Assembly (NCBI GenBank): GCA_003165495.1
Contig: PMMB01000273.1
Span: forward strand, 1-50,585
Source: Gammaproteobacteria bacterium
GTDB taxonomy: Bacteria; Pseudomonadota; Gammaproteobacteria; Steroidobacterales; Steroidobacteraceae
DNA length: 50,585 nucleotides
Direction: 5' to 3'
A model generated the notes under the pieces. It was not told the DNA's origin, ran no database searches, and was given only the letters and a program-made list of their open reading frames with translations. Position numbers and translations under genes: made by a program. The first letter of the stretch is position 1; every line of letters starts with the position of its first letter. Shown piece after piece: positions 41,699-50,464 of the stretch.

Positions 41699-42415
41699 AT
41701 GGCAGGCATCAGCGCGCCGTGTACCGGAGTTCTCGTCGCGATCGCCGCCGTATTCGCGATGATGAGTGGTGAGGCGCGCGCGTCAGAAGAGGCCGTCGAT
41801 CGAGCGACGCAAACGGCGCTGTCGCTCGATGCGCATCCAGATCGCGGCGCCTCGCAATTCAACCACTATTGCGCACGATGTCACGGTTCCCACGCCGAAG
41901 GCAATGCGAACCGTTCAATTCCGGCATTGGCGCGCCAGCGCTTTGCTTATCTCGTCCGGCAACTAGCTAATTTTTCGGGCTTCGAGCGCGACAGCAATAG
42001 CATGCACGGCGTTCTATCGCAGATCGAGTTGCGAGGACCGCAAACGTGGGTCGACATCGCTGCCTTTTTGAACAGAGTATCCTTCGTCAATCGCGCGCAG
42101 ACCGGTGACGGCACGCATGTGGCGCTTGGCCGGGGCATTTTCCACGAGCAGTGCGCGAGCTGTCATCGCATCGACGCACACGGCGATGGGGACGGTTTTG
42201 TGCCATCACTCCGAAATCAACACTACAGCTACTTGGTCAACCAAATGCATAAGCTGGGCGAGGGTCGTCGGCACAACGTCGATGAGGATCTCGTGCGCTT
42301 TTTACATAGCTTTGACGAGCAGGACATGAATGCGACCGCAGACTACCTATCGCGCCTGCGCGGTCCGGGCGCGGTGCACAAAGTGATGCGCAACGATGGC
42401 GTCGTGGTTGACTAA
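41699..42415 (+). CDS. periplasmic diheme cytochrome c
   Basis: A 238-residue exported protein with signal peptide ending near GEARA and two haem-binding motifs, CARCH (about residue 58) and CASCH (about 155). Each domain repeats the c4/c5-like pattern (SIPALARQRFAYLVRQL and FVPSLRNQHYSYLVNQM). It resembles c4 but is more divergent than the cytochrome at 22580-23242. ATG 41699 has AGGTGA upstream. It lies 30 bases before UspA copy C in the same direction, so they may share an operon. Confidence 0.9.
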   Translation: MAGISAPCTGVLVAIAAVFAMMSGEARASEEAVDRATQTALSLDAHPDRGASQFNHYCARCHGSHAEGNANRSIPALARQRFAYLVRQLANFSGFERDSNSMHGVLSQIELRGPQTWVDIAAFLNRVSFVNRAQTGDGTHVALGRGIFHEQCASCHRIDAHGDGDGFVPSLRNQHYSYLVNQMHKLGEGRRHNVDEDLVRFLHSFDEQDMNATADYLSRLRGPGAVHKVMRNDGVVVD

Positions 42416-42445
42416 ATCATCCGAGCGACCAAGGAGAACATAGCT

Positions 42446-43381
42446 ATGGATCGAATTACAGATATCCTGGTGATCGTGAACCCCTTGGTCAGAGATCAGT
42501 CAGCCATTGCAAAAGCAGCGACACTGGCCAGGTGGCTTGGCGCAGGCATCGAACTCCTCATTTGTGACACTCAGTCCTCACGGGAAGCGCACACGGAGGG
42601 GGGGTTGCCGGAGCTCAGCAATGCGTTGCTCAGCGACAATTTGGATTCCCTGCTGGAGCAACTGGCCGAGCCGCTGCGCGATGACGGTATCGATGTCACA
42701 ACGCAGATTATCAGCGGCGATCCGCTGCATGAAACCGTCATTTCCTGGATGCGCAACTCGCCCGCGGATCTGGTCATCAAGGATACGCATCACCACTCGC
42801 TCGCCAAACGCACATTCGCGACCAATACCGATTGGCACTTGATACGAGCCTGTCCGGTACCTCTGTTGCTGACCAAACCGCGACTCTGGGGGACGCCGCC
42901 GGTGCTGATGGCGGCCGTGGACCCCGGCCATGTGAATGATCCGTCGGCGGCACTGGACCACCGCATTTTGGATGTGACAGTCTCGCTCGCGAATCGATTC
43001 GATGCGCAGGTATACGCGGTTCACTCGTATCTACCCTCGACGATAGCCACAGCGGCAGTCGGGGGTATGCCTCCCATGATTGGCGTGTCTGCAGAGGCAC
43101 TCGCAGCGGAGAGAGAATTTAGACGCTTACAGATCAAGCAATTAACTGATGAATACGGAGTCGCCGATGCAAACCTTCACGTCGACGCGGGTAGCGCCGC
43201 GGAGTACCTGCCGTGGATGGCTGCGGAATGGCGTGTGGACATTCTCGCCATGGGCGCCATCGCACGCAGCGGTTTGAAACGCGTGTTGATCGGCAGCACG
43301 GCGGAGCGCGTCTTGGAAACGCTCCCCTGCGATGCGCTCGTGGTTAAGTCGCCGGATTTCTCGCAGAATCTTCTCTTCTGA
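42446..43381 (+). CDS. double-domain universal stress protein, copy C
   Basis: A 311-residue tandem UspA protein, closest to copy A (36820-37755): MDRITDILVIVNP at the start, DLVIKDTHHHSLAKRT in domain 1, LMAAVDPGHVND at the start of domain 2 and ILAMGAIARSGLKRVLIGST near the end. AAGGAGA lies eight bases before the ATG. It is followed at 10 bases by the ADH relic. The relic at 3345-3456 derives from a close homologue of this gene. Confidence 0.93.
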   Translation: MDRITDILVIVNPLVRDQSAIAKAATLARWLGAGIELLICDTQSSREAHTEGGLPELSNALLSDNLDSLLEQLAEPLRDDGIDVTTQIISGDPLHETVISWMRNSPADLVIKDTHHHSLAKRTFATNTDWHLIRACPVPLLLTKPRLWGTPPVLMAAVDPGHVNDPSAALDHRILDVTVSLANRFDAQVYAVHSYLPSTIATAAVGGMPPMIGVSAEALAAEREFRRLQIKQLTDEYGVADANLHVDAGSAAEYLPWMAAEWRVDILAMGAIARSGLKRVLIGSTAERVLETLPCDALVVKSPDFSQNLLF

Positions 43382-43391
43382 CGGGTTTTCT

Positions 43392-43667
43392 GGCGAGCTG
43401 CCCCACATCCACTATCCCATCGTTCCAGGGCACGAAATTGTTGGCATTGTGGAGGCGTTGGGTCCCAGTCCCGGCACGTTGACCATTGGGCAGCGGGTGG
43501 GGATACCTTGGCTGGGGAGAACCTGCGGGCATTGCGAGTACTGCATGTCGGATCGCGAGAATCTCTGCGACGCACCGACATTTACCGGAGATGACCGGGA
43601 TGGAGGGTTTGTGGATGACCTGCGTACTGGTTGCATTCAGGGGGCGGACGTTCTGGTGATGCGGTGA
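43392..43667 (+). pseudogene. internally deleted alcohol dehydrogenase relic
   Basis: In frame, the relic reads GELPHIHYPIVPGHEIVGIV, then TCGHCEYCMSDRENLCDAP, and jumps from DGGF to VDDLRTGCIQGADVLV. Aligned with the intact ADH at 3484-4470 it lacks the first 45 or so residues (including the first zinc Cys) and about 190 residues of the coenzyme domain. The remaining frame is open, so a short product is conceivable but cannot be an enzyme. Confidence 0.85.
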
Positions 43668-43766
43668 CGATGAAGCGCCGGGCATGATTTCCGTGGCAGC
43701 CGTCCAGTTCATTGTGTTGTGGCGGCTTGCGGAGAAACATGCCCGGCGAGACCATCAACCGTATTG

Positions 43767-44417
43767 TTATTGAATCACCAGACGATTTTCGACCTTGGCG
43801 ACACCCGGTGCGGCCCACGCAGCGTAAGCGGCATCCGCATGCTCCTGCCATGTGTGGACATGTCCTTTCAGGGTGACAGTAGAGCTATCTACCCTCACCT
43901 CAATGTCCTTGGCGTCAAGGAGCGCGTGTCGCTTAAAGGCCTCTTCGATCTTTTGCTTCACATCCGCTACCTTGACCGTGGAAGCGACCACGATGTCGTT
44001 GATGACCCCTTTCACGCCCATCAGATTGCGCATCGTATTTTCCGCAGCATTCCTCTGAAACCCCCACTGCACCTTCCCACTGAGCGTTACCCAGCCGTCG
44101 ACGACGACCGGTTTGATCTGTGCGGCGCCCGTTACCACATGCCATCGCAGTGCATTGGCCGCGGCCTCCGCAATCTCCGTGTCGCCGCGCGCGCCTGAGA
44201 GAGGAATCTTGACTTGAATCTCGTTCGCGATCGCCCTCACGCCGCTCACTCGCTTGGCGATATCCTCGGCCGCCCATTTACCTCCGAAATGGCAAACCTC
44301 TCCCGTCAGCGTCACGACTCCATCGTTGACGATGACACCAATCTTCTTGTCATCTACGCTGGGATCCCACTGCAACTCGGATTCCACATCACGCCGAATC
44401 TCGGTATCAGTTTTCAT
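43767..44417 (-). CDS. triple-BON-domain protein, paralogue of 18375-19028
   Basis: A 216-residue protein with three BON domains, beginning MKTDTEIRRDVESELQWDPS and repeating VVTLTGEV, WVTLSGKVQWGF and STVTLKGHVHTW. Without signal peptide, so probably cytoplasmic. ATG 44417 is supported by GGAGA six to seven bases upstream and by the identical start of the paralogue; the longer frame to 44552 is not. Stress-related by association with the neighbouring USP genes. Confidence 0.9.
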   Translation of the reverse strand: MKTDTEIRRDVESELQWDPSVDDKKIGVIVNDGVVTLTGEVCHFGGKWAAEDIAKRVSGVRAIANEIQVKIPLSGARGDTEIAEAAANALRWHVVTGAAQIKPVVVDGWVTLSGKVQWGFQRNAAENTMRNLMGVKGVINDIVVASTVKVADVKQKIEEAFKRHALLDAKDIEVRVDSSTVTLKGHVHTWQEHADAAYAAWAAPGVAKVENRLVIQ

Positions 44418-44991
44418 ACTCGTCTCCATGGATGGTTCACACTCTCGTTCCTCGCAATATCCATCACTCGTTTTCTGTCGGCCACCACCCCACCATTCAT
44501 GATCTCGGTTTGTGCTCATCGTTGGGGTCCGCCCAGATTTCGCGTATTTCATATGCGCCTATGCCTTCACACAGCGAATACTGAGACGAGTAGAGCACAC
44601 GAACCATTCGTGATTTCCGCTATGGAATTGCTTATTTCACCTAGACCGCCACGGCGCGCTTCTAAGTTCTTCTATGCGGGTAACAACATCGCTACTGTCC
44701 GGGGATCTCTCATGGCATAGGCTGCGGAGTGTCAAGGATAATTACGCAATTGAGTTGAACTCGGATTGCGGGTTCCCACCTAGTTTACGTATCACTCGCG
44801 CTGCACCTTCCAAACCCCGGAGGTAAACTCGTTCAAAGACAGGGTAGAATCCCGTCGAAGCGCATTACGTTCTCGCCTGATGGATGGTGCTTGATCTTTT
44901 CGTCAAGATTAGTCATCGAATCAATCGAATTCTCACTTGAGCGCCTCCGACATCTATCGGCTCGCGTACGATCCCGCTGATAGGACGAGTG
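44418..44991. other. 574-base stretch without recognised gene
   Basis: Frames here are short or antisense continuations of the BON gene; none has start signals with family similarity. It must hold the promoters of the divergent BON and CHAD genes. Confidence 0.4.
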
Positions 44992-45912
44992 ATGCAAAAT
45001 AGAAAGTCGACTCGCGTAGTACGCACGACGTCTCACCGACAATCGTCGGGTGGGGGAGCTGCCCCTGAAGTAACAGTCACCATTGCTTTGCGTCAGTACA
45101 TCCAGCGCCTGCAGCGATCGCTAGATCGGACGCTAGTAGAACTGTCGCGAGCGGTCACGCCGGATACGGTGCATAGAACGCGCACTGCTGCGCGTCGATT
45201 GCGGGCGGTTCTATGCGCCTTCAGACGAGGATTGAATCCTGCCGCGCTCCATCGCTACGCTGCCGCGTTGCAGAAGTTGGCACATGACCTCGATGCGATG
45301 AGGGAGGCGGACGTCGCGCAAGAAGCCATCTCAATCCTGTCGCAAGAGCATGCCGGACAGGGCCGCGATCGAATGAATGGATTGAAATCTGCGGTTGTGC
45401 GAAACAGATCTCAGGCGGTTTGCGCTTTGCAATCGGCGATAGGGGCCGACCCATGGACCGCGCGCCTCGTGAAGTTGCGATATGTCGCGTCAGACCCTAG
45501 TTTGATCGTTGAATCACAAGAGCCGATGAGTTCGATGACGCAGCGTGTCTTGAAGCGTCGTCGCCGACGCCTCCGTGCGGCACTTCGTTATCGTGGTCAC
45601 GCATCGCGACGGTTGCATAAGCTTAGGCTGAAAATCAAGACGCTGCGGTACTTGTTGGAGCAGTGCGAATCGACCTATTCCGGCGCGGTGTGCGCGGAGG
45701 TCAAGCAATTACGCGAGCTGCAGGACTGCCTGGGAGATCTTCACGACGCATGGTGCTTGAGACGCGTGCTCAAGCGCCACTGGCGTTATCCCCGCGCGAC
45801 GACTGAACTGTCATCGGACATCGAAACTCGCCAAACGGAGCTCTTTCACAACTTCCGGAAGCACCGCAAGGAACTGCGGCGACTATGGCGCGCCGCGAGG
45901 AATACGGAATAG
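44992..45912 (+). CDS. CHAD-domain protein
   Basis: A 306-residue basic, helical protein with the CHAD pattern: VHRTRTAARRLRAVLCAFRR (about 60-80), LHKLRLKIKTLRYLLE (about 205-220) and LQDCLGDLHDAW. CHAD domains bind inorganic polyphosphate through conserved His/Arg/Lys residues, which are kept here. No CYTH domain is fused. ATG 44992 with AGGAC upstream; GTG 44989 is an alternative. Polyphosphate binding fits the ROK/polyphosphate-glucokinase-like gene at 46870 (inference). Confidence 0.85.
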   Translation: MQNRKSTRVVRTTSHRQSSGGGAAPEVTVTIALRQYIQRLQRSLDRTLVELSRAVTPDTVHRTRTAARRLRAVLCAFRRGLNPAALHRYAAALQKLAHDLDAMREADVAQEAISILSQEHAGQGRDRMNGLKSAVVRNRSQAVCALQSAIGADPWTARLVKLRYVASDPSLIVESQEPMSSMTQRVLKRRRRRLRAALRYRGHASRRLHKLRLKIKTLRYLLEQCESTYSGAVCAEVKQLRELQDCLGDLHDAWCLRRVLKRHWRYPRATTELSSDIETRQTELFHNFRKHRKELRRLWRAARNTE

Positions 45913-45957
45913 ATGCCTTACGGGAAGACTGTGAGGCGCGTCGCAAGCGAGCTTCGC

Positions 45958-46713
45958 CTATTTCACCCTGAAGATCCCCGTGATCTTCAAGGTCGCCGGG
46001 TCGAACACCGCCAGCAAAGGGTACCCTCGTCCAGTCAGTGGCATCGAATTGGGCTGGTCCGTGACCACTCCCGCCGCACGCATGCGTTCCTTAAGTATCC
46101 TTTTGTCGGCGACCGAGAAGTACCCCACATCGTCTACCTTCTTCAGTTGCATTCGAAGCGCCGGCAAGCCCTGCTCCCAGCGCTTGAAATATCGCGGCAT
46201 CGATATGACATCGTCGCCTCCGCTCACGGCCGACGCCATGATCTTCCGGCGTTCGCGTGAGTCCAGCGGCAGCGGCGCCCAAATCCACCGCGGCAAGCTG
46301 TACCAATGCGGCACGAATTCTGCGTTCTGCCGGCGGGCGAGAGCCAACTCATCTGCGTCGATATCGTAAGCCTGAACAAGCTGTAGCACACTCTCGGAAA
46401 ACGCGTAATAGAGCGGCCGTCCATGCCAGATGGATACCGAGCCGTAGATCAGCGCAAAGAGTTGGACAGTAACGATCATCGCGATATCGCGCGCGAGTTC
46501 ACGCCGCGGTTTGCTCGAACGCGCGATAATGAAAGTGAGCAGGGGGCCGACAACGACATCAACTCCGGCCATCACGAAGACCACTTGCGAGACATCGGCC
46601 AGGTGCCAGCCCGGCCAGCGATACCATCCAAGATAGAGACTGCCGAATATGAGCGTGAGCGCGGCGGCGCTCGCGAGCAGATGCAGTCCGAATGCCTTCA
46701 GTCTAAATTTCAT
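45958..46713 (-). CDS. TfpX/TfpZ-family type IV pilin accessory protein
   Basis: A 251-residue membrane protein with helices near 10-30, 45-65, and 75-95 and a soluble C-terminal part. The segments LYLGWYRWPGWHLADVSQV, VDVVVGPLLTFIIARSSKP and IYGSVSIWHGRPLYYAFSE are the family hallmarks. In pilus-bearing bacteria such proteins assist or modify pilin assembly; no pilin gene is adjacent here, so the partner is unknown. ATG 46713 is chosen at the start of homology. Confidence 0.85.
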   Translation of the reverse strand: MKFRLKAFGLHLLASAAALTLIFGSLYLGWYRWPGWHLADVSQVVFVMAGVDVVVGPLLTFIIARSSKPRRELARDIAMIVTVQLFALIYGSVSIWHGRPLYYAFSESVLQLVQAYDIDADELALARRQNAEFVPHWYSLPRWIWAPLPLDSRERRKIMASAVSGGDDVISMPRYFKRWEQGLPALRMQLKKVDDVGYFSVADKRILKERMRAAGVVTDQPNSMPLTGRGYPLLAVFDPATLKITGIFRVK

Positions 46714-46869
46714 ATCTATATTGTCCACAAACTTACGGGCAATTATAGTTCGCGGAGCGGCCGGGTAGAAAATTTGCAAAGTCCGTCACAATGCCCGATG
46801 GGTTTCATCGTGAACCTCAATAATTCACGGAAGTTTCGGCGGCCGAGGTGCGTGGCGACCGGCATTCGG

Positions 46870-47592
46870 TCACGGTACGGAGATGCTGCGCCGGTAGCCC
46901 TTTGCTGCTGCCGGGGGCGCGGCCGCGTGATGCCACACGCGAAATCCGCCAAGGAACGCGAAGTCATTATTGCCGAGGCGCGCGTTTTTCGGCATTCGCT
47001 TCAACTTGCGCGCATTGCCGCCGCCAATGACGACATAGTCGGCTTCCAGCACGGTGCTCAGCTGCGCCACGACTTCGTTGACAGTCCGACACCATTTCTT
47101 GCCGCCCAGCCGTTTGAGACCGCGCTCGCCGACGTACTCCTCGTAGGTGCGTCCCTTTTTATACGGCAGATGCGCAAGCTCCATCGGCGCAACGACGCCA
47201 TCAACGATCATTGCGGAGCCAAGTCCCGTTCCAAGGCCGAGAAACAGCATTCGACCGCCTTCGTAACTGCCGACCGCTTGCATCGCCGCGTCGTTCATGA
47301 CGTGGGTCGGTCGGCCAAAGGCTTTGCGAAAGTCAAATCCAACCCAACCGGGCCCAAGATTGTGTGGCTCGGTAACCACTTTGCCGTGCAGCACTACTCC
47401 TGGATATCCGATGGAAACCGCGTCGTAGGTCCAGTCCCCGGTAAGTTCATGCACATGCGCGACCATTTGACGGGGCGTAAGATCCGGCCCCGATTCAAAT
47501 TGCCGCATCTCTTGACGGCCGAAAACGCGCGTCTTCACATGGCTTCCGCCGACGTCGATGGCGAGAACTCGCCTGTAGCGCTTTGGTTTCAT
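46870..47592 (-). CDS. ROK-family kinase, polyphosphate-glucokinase-like
   Basis: A 240-residue ROK-type sugar kinase. The phosphate-1 motif is LAIDVGGSHVKTRVF, then GYPGVVLHGKV, HVMNDAAMQAVGSYEGG with the catalytic Asp, and the adenosine-side LGLGTGLGSAMI. The short ROK kinases of this type often use polyphosphate or ATP to phosphorylate glucose; the donor cannot be read. ATG 47592 begins the family homology. The C-terminal 15 residues are Ala/Pro rich and unconserved. Confidence 0.8.
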   Translation of the reverse strand: MKPKRYRRVLAIDVGGSHVKTRVFGRQEMRQFESGPDLTPRQMVAHVHELTGDWTYDAVSIGYPGVVLHGKVVTEPHNLGPGWVGFDFRKAFGRPTHVMNDAAMQAVGSYEGGRMLFLGLGTGLGSAMIVDGVVAPMELAHLPYKKGRTYEEYVGERGLKRLGGKKWCRTVNEVVAQLSTVLEADYVVIGGGNARKLKRMPKNARLGNNDFAFLGGFRVWHHAAAPPAAAKGYRRSISVP

Positions 47593-47754
47593 ATTCCCGA
47601 AACAATACCTCAATCCCACCCCGCACGCTGCGAACTCCGGAATCCTTAGATTACTGCCTGTGTGAAACTCATACCGATGTCAAATATACTCGGCCTTTCC
47701 TGACGACGTTACCTGACTAAGCTCATGCAGAATGGTTGTGGCGGCCAAGCGACT

Positions 47755-48405
47755 ATGAAACGATTTGCCTTGGTGATTTTTGATTGTGACGGTGTTCTGG
47801 TTGATAGCGAGGTGATTACCAGCCGAGTCTTCGCGAAGATGCTCAACGAGCTGGGAATCGCGGTCTCGATGGAGGAGGTGTTTGAGAAATTCGTCGGAAG
47901 ATCAATGGCACAATGTCTCGAGATGATCGCGGGCTTGTTGGGTCGAGAGGTCCCGGAGGACTTCGTTCATCAATGTCACCTCCGGACCACGGCGGCGCTG
48001 CAGTCGGAACTCACTGCGGTCCCAGGTATCGAGGCGGCGTTGGAGACCATCCGAATGCCGTACTGCGTCGCGTCCAATGGCAGTCACGAAAAGATGCAGA
48101 CCACGTTGGGAGTTACCGGTTTGCTCCCCAAATTTAAGGGCAAGCTGTTCAGCGTCGCTGAAGTCGCCAGGGGCAAGCCGTTTCCCGACGTGTTCCTGTA
48201 CGCTGCAAAAAAATCCGGTGTCGCACCTTCTGCCTGCGTGGTCATCGAAGACACGCCTACCGGCGTGGCGGCAGGGGTCGCTGCCGGAATGACTGTCTAC
48301 GGCTATTGCGCGCACACGCCGGCGCACCGGCTGATCGAGGCGGGCGCTCATTGCACCTTCGATTGCATGAGCGACCTACCTGAACTGCTACGCGATGCCC
48401 GATAA
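47755..48405 (+). CDS. HAD hydrolase, phosphoglycolate/6-phosphogluconate-phosphatase-like
   Basis: A 216-residue HAD protein of subfamily IA. Motif I is VIFDCDGVLVDSE, motif II YCVASNGSH, motif III lysine in VARGKPFPD, and motif IV VVIEDTPTGV. A helical cap lies at 20-85. It should dephosphorylate a small phosphoester; the substrate is uncertain (GphB/YieH-like). ATG 47755 is at the family start; ATG 47725 would add ten residues. It lies 38 bases before acuI in the same direction. Confidence 0.88.
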   Translation: MKRFALVIFDCDGVLVDSEVITSRVFAKMLNELGIAVSMEEVFEKFVGRSMAQCLEMIAGLLGREVPEDFVHQCHLRTTAALQSELTAVPGIEAALETIRMPYCVASNGSHEKMQTTLGVTGLLPKFKGKLFSVAEVARGKPFPDVFLYAAKKSGVAPSACVVIEDTPTGVAAGVAAGMTVYGYCAHTPAHRLIEAGAHCTFDCMSDLPELLRDAR

Positions 48406-48443
48406 TGGAATCATGCGGACGCCCATCGCGGCATAGGTGATTT

Positions 48444-49427
48444 ATGTTCAAAGCCATCCTGATCGAGCGCGACGAACGCCCCTATCGCGCGACCTTTGCG
48501 TCTCTCAACGAAGGCCAATTGCCTGCGGGTGACGTGACCGTGCGCGTCGACTATTCAACGCTCAACTACAAAGACGCGCTCGCCATTACCGGCAAAGCGC
48601 CGGTGGTGCGGCACTTTCCAATGGTGCCGGGAATCGATTTCGCCGGTTCGGTCCATGAATCTGAAAATGCCTCCTTTCGGGTCGGAGACCGGGTTTTGCT
48701 CAATGGCTGGGGTGTCGGAGAACATCATTGGGGTGGGCTCGCGCAGCTGGCGCGAGTGAAGGGGGAGTGGCTCATCCCGCTGCCCGCAGCATTTACGGCA
48801 CGCCAGTCCATGGCCATCGGCACTGCCGGATATACGGCGATGTTGTGCGTCATGGCGCTCGAACGGCATGGAGTGACGCCCGAGAGTGGAGAGATTCTGG
48901 TGACAGGGGCGGCGGGCGGCGTGGGTAGCGTTGCGGTTGCCGTGCTGGCCAAGCTGGGATTTCGGGTGGCGGCCGCGACTGGTCGTCAGGCGGAGGCCGA
49001 TTATCTGAAGCGGCTGGGCGCCGCAGAAGTCTTGGACCGAGCGCTGTTCGCAAGCCCGGGTAAACCCCTGGGCAAGGAGCGTTGGGCGGGGGCGATCGAT
49101 GTGGTCGGCAGCCACACCCTGGTCAACGTCTGCGCCTCCATGCGCTATCGGGGCGTCGTCGCGGCGTGCGGTCTCGCCGGAGGTCTCGATTTTCCCGCGA
49201 CGGTGGCTCCGTTCATTTTGCGCGGCGTCACGCTTGCGGGGGTGGATAGCGTGATGTGCCCGCGGGTGGATCGCCTGGACGCGTGGCGCCGGCTGAGCCA
49301 AGATCTCGACCTCGATAAGCTCGAGTTCCTCACCGAGGAAATCGGGCTGTCGCAAGTCATTGACCGCGCCGCCGGATTTCTCGATGGCCGAATTCGCGGT
49401 CGCGTCGTGGTGGATGCCCGTCGTTAA
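48444..49427 (+). CDS. acuI: AcuI/YhdH-type acrylyl-CoA reductase (MDR family)
   Basis: A 327-residue zinc-independent medium-chain reductase. Diagnostic segments are DYSTLNYKDALAITGK, VPGIDFAGSV, GWGVGEHHWGGLAQLA and the nucleotide motif VTGAAGGVGSVAVAVL. The family reduces acryloyl-CoA to propionyl-CoA with NADPH, a detoxification step. AGGTGAT precedes the ATG. It converges on the YeiH-like gene with stops overlapping at 49424-49427 (TTAA). Confidence 0.92.
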   Translation: MFKAILIERDERPYRATFASLNEGQLPAGDVTVRVDYSTLNYKDALAITGKAPVVRHFPMVPGIDFAGSVHESENASFRVGDRVLLNGWGVGEHHWGGLAQLARVKGEWLIPLPAAFTARQSMAIGTAGYTAMLCVMALERHGVTPESGEILVTGAAGGVGSVAVAVLAKLGFRVAAATGRQAEADYLKRLGAAEVLDRALFASPGKPLGKERWAGAIDVVGSHTLVNVCASMRYRGVVAACGLAGGLDFPATVAPFILRGVTLAGVDSVMCPRVDRLDAWRRLSQDLDLDKLEFLTEEIGLSQVIDRAAGFLDGRIRGRVVVDARR

Positions 49428-50464
49428 CGGGCACCGCCAACCAGCGTGATCCAGCTCAACACCAGCAGAGCCAAAAAGATCGTCTCCGCCGCTATGAGAG
49501 CAATCGCAGTAGTGCCGACGGCCATCATTTCGCGCAAGCTCGTCTTCATTCCCAGAGCGGCCACCGAAATGACCAACAGCCACTTCGACGCCTCGCTGAG
49601 TACCGACGCGATGGGCTTTGCGACAAGAGCAAATCCGTTCAGTGCGGCCAACACGACGAAGGCAATGAGAAAACCCGGCAGCAGCGCAACTTTGTTCTGG
49701 GTGGGTTCGCTCTTGTCGATACCTCGCGCGGCGACCAGCGTGATGATCAAGACCACCGGCAAGAGCATGGCGACTCGCATGAGTTTGACAATGGTGGCCG
49801 AGTCGCCGGCCTGCGGCGAGGAGGCGTAGCCGGCCGCCACCACCTGCGCGACATCGTGGATCGACCCGCCGAGAAACCGTCCGGTTTGCAATGGATCCAA
49901 ATGCAGATGCGCGAGAAGGGCCGGATACAGGACCATGGCGATGGTGCTGTAAGTCGTAATGCACGCGATCACCACCACGGTGTCGCGCTCGGAGTCCTTG
50001 CGGGGCCATGCAACGGCGATGGCCATTGCCGCGGAAGCCCCGCAAATACCGACAGCACCGCCGGAGAGGACACCATATCGGCCGTCGAGCTTCATGGTCC
50101 TGGCGAGAGCCCAACCAAACCCGATGGTCAGTGGAACGGTCACCATCACCATGGCCGCAGTCGACCAACCCAGTTCGCCGATTTGACCGAAGGTAATGCG
50201 CAATCCGAGCAATGCCACGCTGATTCGCAGGAGCGTGCGCGCGGAAACGTTGATGCCGGGTGCATAGCGCGCCTCGGCCGACAATTGATTCAAGGCCATG
50301 CCCAGCAATAGCGCGAAAATGACAGGCGGTGCGTGGTAGTGATCCGAGAGGTAGGTTGCAGCCAACGCCACGATCAGGGTGGACGCGAGTCCCGGGCCGA
50401 TGGTGCTGGCGGTTGTGCGAAGGGCGCTGGGACGCCAGCGGTCGATGAACGCGGAAAGCTCCAT
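49424..50464 (-). CDS. YeiH-type UPF0324 membrane transporter
   Basis: A 346-residue inner-membrane protein with about 10-11 hydrophobic segments and family motifs ALLLGMALNQL, LRISVALLGLRI, GGAVGICGASAAMAIA and GRFLGGSIHDVAQVVAAGY. The family (PSE) is annotated as putative sulfate exporter, but biochemical proof is thin. Its ATG overlaps the stop of the upstream glycerol-kinase-like gene (TAATG), so the two are translationally coupled. Confidence 0.85.
   Translation of the reverse strand: MELSAFIDRWRPSALRTTASTIGPGLASTLIVALAATYLSDHYHAPPVIFALLLGMALNQLSAEARYAPGINVSARTLLRISVALLGLRITFGQIGELGWSTAAMVMVTVPLTIGFGWALARTMKLDGRYGVLSGGAVGICGASAAMAIAVAWPRKDSERDTVVVIACITTYSTIAMVLYPALLAHLHLDPLQTGRFLGGSIHDVAQVVAAGYASSPQAGDSATIVKLMRVAMLLPVVLIITLVAARGIDKSEPTQNKVALLPGFLIAFVVLAALNGFALVAKPIASVLSEASKWLLVISVAALGMKTSLREMMAVGTTAIALIAAETIFLALLVLSWITLVGGAR

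Noticed and set aside
46423..47649. 408-codon open frame on the plus strand
   Set aside because: Antisense to the TfpX/TfpZ and ROK genes, both of which have clear family motifs.
48555..50168. 537-codon open frame on the minus strand
   Set aside because: It is antisense to acuI and overlaps the YeiH-like gene in another frame; composition is His/Arg/Cys rich with no family resemblance, a shadow typical of GC-rich DNA.
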